In this document: one piece after another, positions 17,425 through 27,406 of the stretch | Layout of the letters: every line of letters begins with the position of its first letter | Position numbering within the stretch: the stretch's first letter is position 1 | Assembly: GCF_001042985.1 (NCBI RefSeq) | Contig: NZ_JYKY01000008.1 | Coordinates: 1-64,000 of the forward strand | Length of the DNA: 64,000 nt | Direction: 5' to 3' | Source: Pseudomonas lundensis | Lineage (GTDB): Bacteria > Pseudomonadota > Gammaproteobacteria > Pseudomonadales > Pseudomonadaceae | Notes under the pieces: generated by a model | Database searches by the model: none | What the model was told of the DNA's origin: nothing | What the model saw: only the letters and a program-made list of their open reading frames with translations | Made by a program: the position numbers and the translations under genes

Positions 17425-18681
17425 TTAGGCCGTCTGGCGAAGGGGCCGGGGCGGTTTCGGGGCCAATTGCGGGGCGGGCACCAGCACCTTTTCAGGCGTT
17501 CGCAAGGCGCACTTGGGCTTTCCCAGCGCGACCACGCTGTTCAGCAGAATCCTCACCAGTTCGGTCTGGCGTCGCACGCCGGTCTTGGAAAAGATCGAGC
17601 GCAGGTGAGCCCGGGCAGTGTTGCGCCGGATGTTGAGGTTTTCGGCGGCTTCTTCCAGCGACAAACCATTGGCCAACTCCATCGCCAGTGCCGTTTCGGC
17701 CTTGGTCAGGTTGAACAGTTGCTTGGTCACCACTTCGCTGGCCAGCGACTTGCCCACAGCGTCGCGGATGTACACCACAGCGGCGGGCTTGCTTTTGCCC
17801 TCGGCCCATTCCAGCGACGGGATCGCCTCGACCACCACCCCAAGGCTGACCTGACCCGATGGCCGGGTGACGGACATGGCGTCCGCGGTGACCCCGCCCT
17901 CGCGCACTTCAGCGCTGAACGCGTGTTTGACGAGCCGCTGCAACTCGCGGTTGTCACTCGGGTAGGTGGCCTCCAGACGCCCGCCCACCAGCTTCAGGCC
18001 ATCAGCGCTGCTGAGAATTTCTTCGGCAACCGGGTTCAGGCGCAGCACTTTGCCGGTCTCATCCAGCACGATGGTGGCCACGGACAAGCGGCTGATGGCC
18101 TGGGAATACAGCTCGCTGATGGACTCGCTGCGGTCCAGCAGGTTGTGCATGTGCAGGGCGCGGCGCAAATGCGGCAAAAACATGCTGCACAACGCGCGTT
18201 CAGAGGCTGAAAACGCGGGGGAAGATTTAGGCCGGGTGATGCGAAAACGCAGTTTGCCGCCATCGGGCGTTGAGATATCGGCCCCCATCACGTGGTACAC
18301 GTTTTGCGGCCCGCAGTACGCCTTGAAATACGCCGACGCCACCCAGTCGGCCTCGCTCATCAAGTCTTCGACCGTGAATACCTGATCCAGCGCCTGACCG
18401 GTAAACGGTGTGTTGGTTTGCGGGTAGGTCTGATACGTGAGCTCGCCTTCGCCTTCAATGTCCCCCGCCACGATCATCAGGCCGAGGTCAGGCTGGTCCG
18501 GCACGCGCAGGATCAGCGTGGCGTAGTTGGCCTTGAACATCATGCGCACGGCGCACAAGGTGCGGCCCATGACTTTGGGGTCCAGGGCGCCGTCATAAAA
18601 GCTGCCGACCATATGATCGTAATCGTTCAATTCGAGCCCCAGGTCGGCCAGGGTCTGCGGGTTCAGGGTCACTGTATCCAT
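17425..18681 (-). CDS. PAS-containing LuxR family regulator (TeiR-like)
   Basis: A 418-residue regulator. The N-terminal half is a sensor region. A PAS-like domain (about residues 200-320) starts ISRLSVATIVLDETGKVLRL, and the LuxR helix-turn-helix lies at about 340-400 (LTKAETALAMELANGLSLEE, then NIRRNTARAHLRSIFSKTGV). The architecture resembles TeiR, the testosterone-inducible activator of Comamonas. Start at 18681 has GAGGAAA seven bases upstream; a longer reading begins without a ribosome site. It lies between the SDR pair and the MMPL pump, so it is the best candidate for the locus activator, though the inducer is unknown. Confidence 0.82.
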   Translation of the reverse strand: MDTVTLNPQTLADLGLELNDYDHMVGSFYDGALDPKVMGRTLCAVRMMFKANYATLILRVPDQPDLGLMIVAGDIEGEGELTYQTYPQTNTPFTGQALDQVFTVEDLMSEADWVASAYFKAYCGPQNVYHVMGADISTPDGGKLRFRITRPKSSPAFSASERALCSMFLPHLRRALHMHNLLDRSESISELYSQAISRLSVATIVLDETGKVLRLNPVAEEILSSADGLKLVGGRLEATYPSDNRELQRLVKHAFSAEVREGGVTADAMSVTRPSGQVSLGVVVEAIPSLEWAEGKSKPAAVVYIRDAVGKSLASEVVTKQLFNLTKAETALAMELANGLSLEEAAENLNIRRNTARAHLRSIFSKTGVRRQTELVRILLNSVVALGKPKCALRTPEKVLVPAPQLAPKPPRPLRQTA

Positions 18682-18848
18682 GGACGTTTCCTCGCAATGG
18701 GCGCGGTTCGAGACCTGCCCTTTTTTATTGTTATTGTTGCCAGTCGACACGCGCGCGAGCGCCTGTCAGGTAATCCGTAACACCTTGCAAAGCCGGCTCA
18801 GTGTGGGGTCAACGCCGAACACTGTGCAATCACGCCATAGGCTTTGTT

Positions 18849-21269
18849 TCATCGATTTGTGATGTCTTTGGCAGCGACGCTGGGTTTGAGCGGGTAATGC
18901 CCGCACGCGCCTTCTTTGGCACGCTGTTTGACCTTCACCAGCGGCCGTCCGAGGTTGAACCAGGCCGCCAGCGCCGGAAGCAGGAAGATCGCGCCCAGCA
19001 CGTTGACCAGAAACATGAACGACAACAGCACGCCCATGTCGGCCTGGAACTTCAAGGGGGCAAACGCCCAGGTACACACGCCGATGGACATGGTCAGTGC
19101 CGTGAACACCGCCGCCGTTCCGCGCTGGCACATGGCTTCATAAAAGGCGGTGCGCAGGTCCTTGCCGTCGGCCATTTCATGCTGGATGCGCTCATACAGG
19201 TAAATGCCGTAATCGACCCCGACCCCCAGTGCCATCACCGGCAAGGTGGCGACTTTCAGGCCGATGCCCAGCGTGGCCATCAGCGCATTACACAGAATAG
19301 CCACAATCGCCAGCGGCACCAGAATGCACAATACCGCGCGGAACGAGCCGAACGTCAGCCAGCAAAACAGCGCCACCGAGCCAAACAGCGCCGCCAGCAT
19401 CACCACTTCGGCCTGCTTGACCGCGTCGTTGGAGGCCGCCATCACCCCGACATTGCCCCCCGCCAGCAAGAACTCGACGTGTGGGCCCTGCACGCTGGCG
19501 ATGATGCGTTTGGTTTCGTCGACCACATGGCTCACAGTGGCGCCCTCGTGGTCGGTCAGAAACACCAGGATCTGCATGCGCTGGCAGCCTTCGGTCACCA
19601 AACCGTCGTCCGGCATGTACGCGCGGGCGCCCTGGCTCAAGCCGCGCTCGGAACCGGGGATCGCCGACCAACGCGGGTTGCCTTCGTTATTACCGGCAAT
19701 CACGTTTTTACTCATGCCCGCCACGCTCTGCACCGACTGCACGCCCGGCACGCTGCGAATCTGGAAGTCAAACGACTCCACAGCGCGCATCACTTCGGGC
19801 GCCAGGCACCCTTCGTCAATGCCCTTGACCTGCACGAACACCGACATCACGTCCAGACCGATGGAATAACTGCTGATGATCTTCTGGTTGTCCTGGTTGT
19901 AGCGCGAATCCGCCCGCAGTTCCGGCGCGCCGAGGCCGATATCGCCTACCGCCAGGTCCCGGGCTTTATAGGCGCCGATGCCCAATAGCATCAGGCTCAC
20001 CGCAAACACCGCCATCGCCGGGCGCGGTTCGGCCAGGGCCGACAGCCGCCACCACAGCGCATGTTTGCCACGGGCCTGCAGGCCCTGGCGCAGCGCACTG
20101 CGCTCAAGGCTCAGGTACGACAGGATGATCGGCAGCATCAGTTTGTTGGTGATGATCATCAACATCACGCCGATACAAGCCGTCACCCCCAGCTCGTGAA
20201 CGATGGGAATGTCGATCAGCATGATCACGCCAAAGCCCAAGGCATTCATCAGCAACGCCAGGGAGCCGGGGATGAAAATCTTGCAAAACGCGCTGTGGGC
20301 CGCCTGAACCGCCGAACTTCCGGCCAACACGTCCTGTTTCCAGGCGTTGGTCATTTGCACGGCGTGGGACACGCCAATCGAGAAAATCAGGAACGGCACC
20401 AGAATCGACATCGGGTCGATCCCCAGCCCCAACAGCGGCAGCAAGCCCAGCAGCCAGACCACCGGCAACAGAGCCACCACCAGCGCCACCAGCGTCAGGC
20501 GCCACGAGCGCGAATACAGCCACAGCAACAGGCCGGTGATGACAAAGGCAATCACAAAGAAGCCGATCACCGTGTTCAGGCCCTCGACCACGTCCCCCAC
20601 CAGCTTGGCGAAACCGACGATATTGATCTCAATGTTGTCATTGCTGTATTTGCCGCGAATGTCTTCCAGGCGTTGAGCGACCTCGGCATACGACACCGAC
20701 TGGCCCGTCTTGGGGTCGAGGTCTTGCAAGTCGGCGCGGACCATCGACGACCTGAGGTCGTTGGCCACCAACCTGCCGATTTGCCCCGAACGCGCCACAT
20801 TGCTGCGCACCTGGCTCAGGTCATCGTCCGACCCGGTAAAGCGCGGCGGCACCACCACGTCACCGAAAAAACCGTCTTCGGTGATTTCGATGTAACGCAC
20901 GTTGGCGGTGAACAGCGACGTGACACTGGCGCGGCTGACGCCATTGATGAAGAACACGTCATCGGTGACTTTGTTCAGGGTTTCAAGAAACTCGCGGTTG
21001 TAAATGTCGCCCTCACCCTTCCAGCGCACGCTGACCAAAAAGCGGTTGGCGCCGGTGAAGTACTGGCTGAAATTGAGGAAATTGACCATGTATTCATTGC
21101 GCACCGGAATTTGCTTGTTAAACCCCGGATCGAGCCGGGTGTGCGTGGCGCTGTACCCCAACGCCAGCGTCAGCAATACAAACAGCGCCAACAGGGCTTT
21201 GCGCCAGTGGATCAGCAGGTCGGCGGTGCGCTCGACCATGCGCGTGACAGTGGACTTGGCAACGTTCAT
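18849..21269 (-). CDS. MMPL/RND family transporter
   Basis: An 806-residue inner-membrane protein of the MMPL class of RND transporters. It has two repeats, each with a large periplasmic loop, and about twelve membrane segments. Visible marks include a first helix at about 20-45 (IHWRKALLALFVLLTLALGY), the ISIGVSHAVQMTN helix (here IFSIGVSHAVQMTNAW) and the matching second-half helix LGVGVDYGIYLYERIQHEM. These proteins move hydrophobic compounds such as lipids or steroids across the envelope. The YCF48 gene lies ten bases upstream in the same operon. Confidence 0.9.
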   Translation of the reverse strand: MNVAKSTVTRMVERTADLLIHWRKALLALFVLLTLALGYSATHTRLDPGFNKQIPVRNEYMVNFLNFSQYFTGANRFLVSVRWKGEGDIYNREFLETLNKVTDDVFFINGVSRASVTSLFTANVRYIEITEDGFFGDVVVPPRFTGSDDDLSQVRSNVARSGQIGRLVANDLRSSMVRADLQDLDPKTGQSVSYAEVAQRLEDIRGKYSNDNIEINIVGFAKLVGDVVEGLNTVIGFFVIAFVITGLLLWLYSRSWRLTLVALVVALLPVVWLLGLLPLLGLGIDPMSILVPFLIFSIGVSHAVQMTNAWKQDVLAGSSAVQAAHSAFCKIFIPGSLALLMNALGFGVIMLIDIPIVHELGVTACIGVMLMIITNKLMLPIILSYLSLERSALRQGLQARGKHALWWRLSALAEPRPAMAVFAVSLMLLGIGAYKARDLAVGDIGLGAPELRADSRYNQDNQKIISSYSIGLDVMSVFVQVKGIDEGCLAPEVMRAVESFDFQIRSVPGVQSVQSVAGMSKNVIAGNNEGNPRWSAIPGSERGLSQGARAYMPDDGLVTEGCQRMQILVFLTDHEGATVSHVVDETKRIIASVQGPHVEFLLAGGNVGVMAASNDAVKQAEVVMLAALFGSVALFCWLTFGSFRAVLCILVPLAIVAILCNALMATLGIGLKVATLPVMALGVGVDYGIYLYERIQHEMADGKDLRTAFYEAMCQRGTAAVFTALTMSIGVCTWAFAPLKFQADMGVLLSFMFLVNVLGAIFLLPALAAWFNLGRPLVKVKQRAKEGACGHYPLKPSVAAKDITNR

Positions 21270-21279
21270 TTAGCGCCTC

Positions 21280-22254
21280 TCATTGAGCTCGCGCAGCAAC
21301 GCTGCTGTCCGTGCCCTGGAATACTCCGCGTTCGCCGCCCACCAACAGGCGGTTGGCCCCCACCAGCACGGCCGAGGTCAATGTCCCCAGCCCCGACAGA
21401 CGTGTGGCGCTGACCAATTGGCCCTGGCCATCAAGGCGCACCATCGAACTGCCTGCGCCGACGATCAGCACACCCTCTCCATTGGGCAATAACGCATGCC
21501 CATACAGCGGCAGGCTGTTACCCACGGCCACCTGTTGCCAGGAGTGACCGAAATCCTGCGTCACAAAAACATGGCCGCGCATGCCGTAAGCCACCCAGCG
21601 TTGCGCGCTCAAGCGCACCACGCCAAACAGCGAGCCGTTGTAGAACGGTGCCAGGGTTTGCCAATGCTGGCCCGCATCGTCGGTGCGCATCACCAACCCC
21701 TGTTCGCCCACCAGCATGCGCCGACCGTCCGGCCCGCCGTCCATGCCATTGAGGTGGGCACTGTCCACGCTCAATTCGGCGGTTTGCCAGGTGCGGCCTT
21801 CGTCGTCGGACTGATAAAACTTGCCGAAGCTGCCAAATGCCAGCACGTGCGTGCCGCCAGCGCTCCAGATGCCGAGCAGCGGCTCACCCAGCTCGCTGTC
21901 GTGGCGCACCTCCTGCCACTGAGCGCCCCGATCGGCCGAGCGCAGAATCCAGCCGTCATGGCCTACGGCCAATAAGTTGTCATCCGCCAGTGCCACCACG
22001 GCCGTCAGGGTCAGGTCGCGCTGCGGCTGGACCGTCGCGGGCTGCCAGGACACGCCCTGATCATCGCTGAGTAAAATCGTCCCGCGCTCGCCCACCGCCA
22101 GCACGCGCTGGTCGAGGTAGAGCATGCCGTTGATTTGCAGGCGATCCGGGCGCAGCGGCTCGGCGGCGACGTCCAGGGCTTTGCGGGGGGCGAAGGTAAA
22201 GCCGATGGTGGCCGCGACGATCAGGCACACCAGATAACCGATCATCGAGCGCAT
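21280..22254 (-). CDS. YCF48/BNR-repeat periplasmic protein
   Basis: A 324-residue exported protein. It has a signal or anchor (MRSMIGYLVCLIVAATIGFTF) and then beta-propeller repeats, each with the Asp-box form SDDQGVSW, SADRGAQW, SDDEGRTW, TDDAGQHW and TQDFGHSW. Proteobacterial YCF48 proteins are commonly encoded beside MMPL pumps in loci for degrading hydrophobic compounds, where they probably form part of the envelope transport complex. It precedes the MMPL gene by ten bases. The usual DUF1302 and DUF1329 partners are absent from this window. Confidence 0.88.
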   Translation of the reverse strand: MRSMIGYLVCLIVAATIGFTFAPRKALDVAAEPLRPDRLQINGMLYLDQRVLAVGERGTILLSDDQGVSWQPATVQPQRDLTLTAVVALADDNLLAVGHDGWILRSADRGAQWQEVRHDSELGEPLLGIWSAGGTHVLAFGSFGKFYQSDDEGRTWQTAELSVDSAHLNGMDGGPDGRRMLVGEQGLVMRTDDAGQHWQTLAPFYNGSLFGVVRLSAQRWVAYGMRGHVFVTQDFGHSWQQVAVGNSLPLYGHALLPNGEGVLIVGAGSSMVRLDGQGQLVSATRLSGLGTLTSAVLVGANRLLVGGERGVFQGTDSSVAARAQ

Positions 22255-22492
22255 GGTCGAGACCTCGTCACACGAGGCAGTAGCAGGGCGAATTGCATGC
22301 GGCCAGTCCTCTTCTTTTTATAGTCGTGGATGCTCTGGCGAACTCAGCGGCGAGGTCGCTGGAACCTGGCCCCGATCATCGGACTGGTCAGTCACAGGCA
22401 CATCGTCCAAATGGCCTAGCTGTCTGGAATGAGTAGTTTGAATGAGCGCGCAGGGCAGTTACGCTCGGCAACTGCCACGCATCAGGCAGGGA

Positions 22493-23851
22493 TCAGATCA
22501 GGCGCTGGATCTGTTTGTGACGCCACACCAAACGGTAGTAGGCGGTTTGCAGGACCAGCATGGTGAGGTAAGTGATCGGAAACGCCATCCACACACCTTG
22601 CAGCCCATAGTGCGCATCGAGCAGGTACGCCACCGGCAGTTCCACGCCCAGCACGCAGAAAATCGTGATCCCCATTGGCACCAGCACCACCCCGCTGGCG
22701 CGCATAATGCCGCCCACCACCGCCTGAAAACCAAAAAACAGGATGCTCCAGAGCATGATGTGCAGCAGGTGTTCGGCCCGTACCCGCGCCTCGGCATCGG
22801 TGATGAACAACCCGAGCAGCCAGTGCGAGAGTACATAGCCCAGCAGCACCAGCGCACCGGTCAACCACAGGTTGATCATCAGGCCTGTGCGCAGGATCGG
22901 CCCGATGCGTTCGAGTTTACCCGCACCAATCGCCTGCGCGCCGAGGATCGAGGCCGTAATGGCAATCGACAATGCCGGAAACTGCACATAGTTGACGATC
23001 TGCGTCACCGCTCCGTAGGCCGCCGTGGCCTGTGAGCCATGACTGTTAACCAGCGCCAAAATCACCAATTCCGAGAGCGATAACACGATCATTTGCACAC
23101 CGGTCGGCAAACCGATGCGCAACACCTTGCCTAAAATGGCGCGATCAAGGCGCAGTGCGGACCACAGCTCACGGTCCGGCGCCATCACGCTGTTTTTGTG
23201 GCGCAGGCGAAGCCCGAGAAAGAGCATGGCCAGCACGTTGCCGGCCAGCCCGGCGTAGGCAGCACTTAAAATGCCCAAGCGCGGCAAACCGGCCCAGCCC
23301 AGAATAAGCGCGGGCGTCAACAACAGCCCCACGGCGGTGGACACCACCAGCGCCAGCAGCGGCGACACCGTGTCGCTGACCCCCCGCAATAACTGGGTTA
23401 GCAGGATAAAAACCAGCAGTAGCGGCATGATCAACATCGTGATCCGCGCATAGGCCACAGCATCGTCCAGCACATCCACCGGCGTGCCCAAGCCTTGCAA
23501 AGCCTGGCGCGCAAACAGACTGCCCAACATCGCCGCCACCAAGCCGATGACTAAACCCAGGGTCAGCGTGGCGCCGGTGATTTTCTTCACCATCAGCGTC
23601 TCGCCCGCGCCCCAGGCCTGCCCGATCAACACCGATGCCCCAGCCCCTAAACCCACCACCAGGGCAATAAAGAAGAACACAATCGGAAACATGCCCGACA
23701 CAGCGGCCAGCGCCTGAGTCCCCAGCATCTGTCCGATGTAAATGCCATTGAGCGTGCCGGAGAAAACTTGCAGGAAGTTGGACAGCACCATCGGTGCCAG
23801 AAAAATCAGGTAGATCTGCCACAGGGGCCGTTGTGACGGGGATTGCATCAC
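22493..23851 (-). CDS. MATE family efflux transporter
   Basis: A 452-residue membrane protein with twelve predicted helices and the MATE fold: LAPMVLSNFLQVFSGTLNGI at about 13-32, GLGAGASVLIGQAWGAG at about 65-81, and the matching second half ILGAQAIGAGKLERIGP. It exports cationic or hydrophobic compounds using a proton or sodium gradient. It lies between the thiolase operon and the YCF48 gene on the same strand; a role in protecting against pathway compounds is possible but unproven. Confidence 0.88.
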   Translation of the reverse strand: MMQSPSQRPLWQIYLIFLAPMVLSNFLQVFSGTLNGIYIGQMLGTQALAAVSGMFPIVFFFIALVVGLGAGASVLIGQAWGAGETLMVKKITGATLTLGLVIGLVAAMLGSLFARQALQGLGTPVDVLDDAVAYARITMLIMPLLLVFILLTQLLRGVSDTVSPLLALVVSTAVGLLLTPALILGWAGLPRLGILSAAYAGLAGNVLAMLFLGLRLRHKNSVMAPDRELWSALRLDRAILGKVLRIGLPTGVQMIVLSLSELVILALVNSHGSQATAAYGAVTQIVNYVQFPALSIAITASILGAQAIGAGKLERIGPILRTGLMINLWLTGALVLLGYVLSHWLLGLFITDAEARVRAEHLLHIMLWSILFFGFQAVVGGIMRASGVVLVPMGITIFCVLGVELPVAYLLDAHYGLQGVWMAFPITYLTMLVLQTAYYRLVWRHKQIQRLI

Positions 23852-23928
23852 CGGTTGACCTCAAAATAAAGCAATGAGGGGTTATACCGTAAATGGCCAG
23901 TAAATGGCGAACTGCCCCGGCCCCGCAG

Positions 23929-23966
23929 GCGCGGGCTGACCTCATGGCCAGCCATGCAGCCCGCGC
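23929..23966 (-). terminator. Hairpin between the thiolase operon and the MATE gene
   Basis: GCGCGGGCTG and CAGCCCGCGC are exact ten-base arms around an 18-base loop, after the thiolase stop and before the MATE start. It lacks a T-tract on the minus strand, so it may attenuate rather than stop transcription. Confidence 0.45.
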
Positions 23967-24000
23967 GGCGAGGCCTGCCAGCCTAAAAAACGACTCTGTT

Positions 24001-25209
24001 TCAGATGATTTCGAACAGTCCCGCTGCGCCCATCCCGCCGCCAATGCACATGGCCACCACGACAAACCGGGCGCCGCGACGACGGCCTTCCAGCAAGGCG
24101 TGCCCCACCATGCGCGCCCCCGACATGCCAAACGGATGCCCGATGGAAATGGCACCGCCGTTGACGTTCAAGCGCTCGTTGGGAATGTGCAGAAAGTCTC
24201 GGCAGTGCACCACCTGACAGGCGAAGGCCTCGTTGATTTCCCACAGATCGATGTCCGAGACCGTCAGCCCGAAGCGCTTAAGCAGTTTGGGGATGGCGTA
24301 GACCGGCCCGATGCCCATTTCTTCCGGCGCACAGCCGCTCACGGCCATCCCGCGGTACACGCCCAGCGCTTCAATCCCGCGCTGCCGGGCTTCGGCGCGG
24401 CTCATTAACAGGACTGCCGAGGCGCCGTCAGAAAATTGCGACGCGTTGCCCGCCGTCACAAACTCGCCCTGCTGCACCCAGTGGCCGTCTTTCCACACCG
24501 GTTTGAGCGCGGCCAGATCGGCCAGCGTGGTGGACGGGCGATTGCATTCGTCGCGGTCGGCTATGACGTCCTGATGCCCGGCCGGCTGGCCTTCTTTATC
24601 AAACAGCAGCTTGCGCGCCGCCAACGGTACGATTTCGTCAGCAAACAGACCTGCCGCTTGGGCGGCGGCCGTGCGTTGCTGGCTTTGCAGCGAATAGGCG
24701 TCCTGCACCTCGCGGCTGATGCCGTAACGGCGCGACACGAGCTCGGCTGTTTCCAGCATCGGGATATACGCCGTCGGCATGCACTCAATGACCGCTTGGG
24801 ACTGCGCGCGGTAGGTGTTTTTGTATTTATTTTGCGTCAGGGACAGCGACTCGACGCCCCCGGCCACAGCAATCGAAAGATCGCCCGCCAGGATGCCGTT
24901 CGCAGCGATGCCGATGCTCATCAGCCCCGACGCGCACATGCGGTCTATCGCCATACCGGGCACCGTGTCAGGCAAGCCGCCGGTGTAGGCACACAGACGA
25001 CCGATGTTGTAGCCCTGGGTGCCCTGCTGCGCCGCCGCGCCCATGATCACGTCCCCGACGGCGCCCGGCTCGATCCCGGCCCGCTCGACCACCGCGCGCA
25101 CCACATGGCCGCCGAGCACAGGCGCCTCGGTGTCATTGAAGGAACCGCGAAACGACTTGCTCAACGCCGTCCGGGCAGTGGAAACGATCACGACATCATT
25201 GGCATTCAT
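24001..25209 (-). CDS. Acetyl-CoA acyltransferase (thiolase)
   Basis: A 402-residue thiolase that cleaves a beta-ketoacyl-CoA with CoA. The nucleophile is Cys92 in DRMCASG. The second active-site set is [16 protein letters not shown] and the C-terminal [11 protein letters not shown]. It is the last gene of the operon that starts with the EchA20-like hydratase. It is nearer the general FadA/AtoB group than the FadA6-like thiolase in the same operon, so the two probably act at different chain-shortening steps. The ATG at 25209 is used; a GTG at 25221 overlapping the MaoC stop is an alternative. Confidence 0.9.
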   Translation of the reverse strand: MNANDVVIVSTARTALSKSFRGSFNDTEAPVLGGHVVRAVVERAGIEPGAVGDVIMGAAAQQGTQGYNIGRLCAYTGGLPDTVPGMAIDRMCASGLMSIGIAANGILAGDLSIAVAGGVESLSLTQNKYKNTYRAQSQAVIECMPTAYIPMLETAELVSRRYGISREVQDAYSLQSQQRTAAAQAAGLFADEIVPLAARKLLFDKEGQPAGHQDVIADRDECNRPSTTLADLAALKPVWKDGHWVQQGEFVTAGNASQFSDGASAVLLMSRAEARQRGIEALGVYRGMAVSGCAPEEMGIGPVYAIPKLLKRFGLTVSDIDLWEINEAFACQVVHCRDFLHIPNERLNVNGGAISIGHPFGMSGARMVGHALLEGRRRGARFVVVAMCIGGGMGAAGLFEII

Positions 25210-25217
25210 GCACAGGC

Positions 25218-25688
25218 TCACTGTTCAAGAGGGTTGAAGGTGTAACGGCTGATGGTGTCCACCACGCAGCCGGGGCGATCGCTGCCCTCGATTTCGACGC
25301 TGATGCGCACCACCGCTTGCAGCGTTTGGCCCAGGGTTTCCACGCGCAGGATTTCACCGTGCCCGCGCACCCGAGAGCCGACCCTGACGGGGGCCGGGAA
25401 GCGCAAGCGGTCGCTGCCGTAGTTCACGCCCATGGCCAGGTTGGCGAACTGCATGAGCTGCGGCATAAACAGATTGGCCAGCGCCAGGGTCAAATAACCG
25501 TGGGCGATACACGCCCCGAACGGCCCCGTGGCCGCGCGCTCGGGGTCGACGTGAATCCACTGGTGATCGCCCGTGGCTTCGGCAAACAGGTTAATGCGCG
25601 CCTGGGTCAGCAGCAGCCAGTCGGTGCGGCCCAAATCCTGCCCCTGCGCCGCCAGCAACTGCTGCGCATTGGTAAACAGCGTACTCAT
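25218..25688 (-). CDS. MaoC-family (R)-enoyl-CoA hydratase, HtdZ-like
   Basis: A 156-residue single-hotdog hydratase. The R-hydratase motif appears as [18 protein letters not shown], with Asp41 and His46 as the catalytic pair, followed by [17 protein letters not shown]. It adds water to a trans-2-enoyl-CoA. Its sequence recalls mycobacterial Rv0130 (HtdZ). The start at 25688 has GAGGAGTT upstream; a reading 53 codons longer lies within the upstream SDR. The stop is nine bases from the chosen thiolase start. Confidence 0.88.
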   Translation of the reverse strand: MSTLFTNAQQLLAAQGQDLGRTDWLLLTQARINLFAEATGDHQWIHVDPERAATGPFGACIAHGYLTLALANLFMPQLMQFANLAMGVNYGSDRLRFPAPVRVGSRVRGHGEILRVETLGQTLQAVVRISVEIEGSDRPGCVVDTISRYTFNPLEQ

Positions 25689-25698
25689 GCGCAACTCC

Positions 25699-26484
25699 TC
25701 AGGCTTGCTGCGAACTGACCGGCAACACTTCGCCGACCATGTACGAGGCGTAATCACTGGCCAGAAACACCATGACATTGGCCACTTCCCAGACTTCGGC
25801 GGCACGGCCGAAGGCTTCGCGGCTGGCCAGTTGTTCCAGTAAGTCATTGCTGGAGGCTTTCTTTAAAAACTCATGCAAGGCAATCGACGGCGCCACAGCA
25901 TTGATCCGCACCCCGCTTTCGGCGGCTTCCAGTGCGCTGCAGCGGGTCAGGGCCATGACCCCGGCTTTGGCGGCGGCGTAATGCGCCTGCTCTTTCTGAG
26001 CCCGCCAGCCCAGTACTGAAGCGTTGTTGACGATGGCCCCGGCGCCGCGCTTTTCCATGTGCGGCAACATGGCGCGGGTCATGCGCATGGTGCCGGTCAG
26101 GGTGATATCCAGCACCGATGACCATTGTTGATCGGTCATGTCCGTCAGGCGCACCTGACCGCCGAGCCCGGCGTTGTTAATCAGCACATCAACACCGCCC
26201 AGCGCGTCTTCGGCGGCGGCGACCAGGGCTTGCACCTCGGCCTCCACGGTGACGTTGCACAGCTGACCGAACACGGCCTGCAACCCGGTTTCGGCCTTAA
26301 GGCGTTCAACGGCTTGTTCGAGGCGGCGCGGATGAATGTCAGAAATCATCAAGGCGCGACAGCCTTCTTCGGCGCAGCGTTTGGCGGCGGCATAGCCGAT
26401 GCCTGCGCCGGCGGCGGCGGTAATCAGAATGGACTTACCGGCCAACAGTTGATGGCCGGGAACATAGGGAGGCGCCTGTTTCAT
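25699..26484 (-). CDS. SDR family dehydrogenase, IpdF-like
   Basis: A 261-residue SDR with a modified cofactor loop, TAAAGAGIG at 22-30. It has NNAGLGGQ at 103-110, catalytic Ser156 in NNASVLGWRAQ, Tyr169 and Lys173, and the C-terminal FLASDYASYMVGEVLPVS. From memory the stretches IVNNASVLGWRAQ, HYAAAKAGVMALTRCSA and ASREAFGRAAEVWEVA closely match mycobacterial IpdF (Rv3559c). IpdF oxidises the 5-hydroxyl of the bicyclic steroid remnant (5-OH-HIP-CoA series). Part of the leftward operon. An alignment is needed to settle orthology. Confidence 0.83.
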   Translation of the reverse strand: MKQAPPYVPGHQLLAGKSILITAAAGAGIGYAAAKRCAEEGCRALMISDIHPRRLEQAVERLKAETGLQAVFGQLCNVTVEAEVQALVAAAEDALGGVDVLINNAGLGGQVRLTDMTDQQWSSVLDITLTGTMRMTRAMLPHMEKRGAGAIVNNASVLGWRAQKEQAHYAAAKAGVMALTRCSALEAAESGVRINAVAPSIALHEFLKKASSNDLLEQLASREAFGRAAEVWEVANVMVFLASDYASYMVGEVLPVSSQQA

Positions 26485-26517
26485 GGTTGTGACTCTCTTG
26501 TGTCAGGTTTCAATCGT

Positions 26518-27396
26518 TCAGCTTCCCCACACCCGTTGCGCTGTGGGCGCTTCGGCAAGGATCTGATCCAGCGCGTGCCCGACTTCTTCAGGCCGCCATT
26601 GCGCCCCTTTGTCGCGCGTCACCCCGGTACGCCAACCGTCGCCCAACGACAGGCGTCCGCCCTGACTTTCGATGATTTGCCCGGTGACATGGCCCGACAA
26701 CGCGCTGCCCAACCACACCACCAACGGCGCCACGTTTTCCGGCGCCCAGGCATCGAACCCACCGTCCTCGGGCTTTTTCACCACCTCGGGCATCGCACTT
26801 TCGGTCATCGAAGTCCGGGCTGCAGGCGCCAAGGCGTTGGCCGTCACGCCGTAGCGCGCCAGTTCCGCCGCCTGCACCAGCGTCAATGCGGCGATCCCGC
26901 CCTTGGCCGCGCTGTAATTGGATTGCCCCACTGAGCCCTGCAAACCGGCCCCCGAGCTGGTGTTGATGATGCGCGCCGCCACCGGTTGCCCGGCCTTGGC
27001 CTGATCGCGCCAGCGCTTGCCCAAAATCGTGGCCAGGCAAAAATGCCCCTTCAGGTGGACCCGCATCACGGCGTCCCAATCCTCTTCACTGAGGCTGATA
27101 AACATGCGGTCACGCAGAATCCCGGCGTTGTTTACCAGCACGTGGACCTCGCCAAACGCGGCCAGCGCGGCGTCGACGATGCGCTGCGCCGTGGCCACTG
27201 TGGTGATGTCGTCAGCGTTGGCGATGGCCTGCCCGCCGCCCTCACGGATTTCTCCGGCCACCTGTTCGGCGGCATCGTGGCGAATGTCATTGACCACCAC
27301 ATTCGCGCCTTCTTGCGCGAACGCCAGCGCATAGGCGCGCCCCAGACCACCGCCCGCCCCCGTGATGATCACGGTCCGTCCTTCACAAATCGCCAT
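26518..27396 (-). CDS. SDR family dehydrogenase (MFE-2/Rv3548c-like)
   Basis: A 292-residue SDR of the type found as the dehydrogenase domain of multifunctional enzyme 2. It shows TGAGGGLGRAYALAFAQEGA at 12-31, NNAGILRDRMF near 97, a catalytic serine in INTSSGAGLQG, and Tyr-x3-Lys in NYSAAKGG. Such enzymes oxidise (3R)-hydroxyacyl-CoA. It would follow the MaoC-type hydratase in a beta-oxidation round. Start at 27396 has GGAGC upstream. Thirty-three bases separate it from the IpdF-like gene. Confidence 0.85.
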   Translation of the reverse strand: MAICEGRTVIITGAGGGLGRAYALAFAQEGANVVVNDIRHDAAEQVAGEIREGGGQAIANADDITTVATAQRIVDAALAAFGEVHVLVNNAGILRDRMFISLSEEDWDAVMRVHLKGHFCLATILGKRWRDQAKAGQPVAARIINTSSGAGLQGSVGQSNYSAAKGGIAALTLVQAAELARYGVTANALAPAARTSMTESAMPEVVKKPEDGGFDAWAPENVAPLVVWLGSALSGHVTGQIIESQGGRLSLGDGWRTGVTRDKGAQWRPEEVGHALDQILAEAPTAQRVWGS

Positions 27397-27406
27397 CTCG
27401 CTGCTC

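Noticed and set aside
18801..19988. A 395-codon open frame antisense to the MMPL gene
   Set aside because: Same reason: no domain, His/Gln-rich, directly opposite a clear gene.
20061..21413. A 450-codon open frame antisense to the MMPL gene
   Set aside because: Long antisense frames are common in GC-rich genes; its composition (Gln, His, Arg) is typical of such shadows and the MMPL gene is unmistakable.
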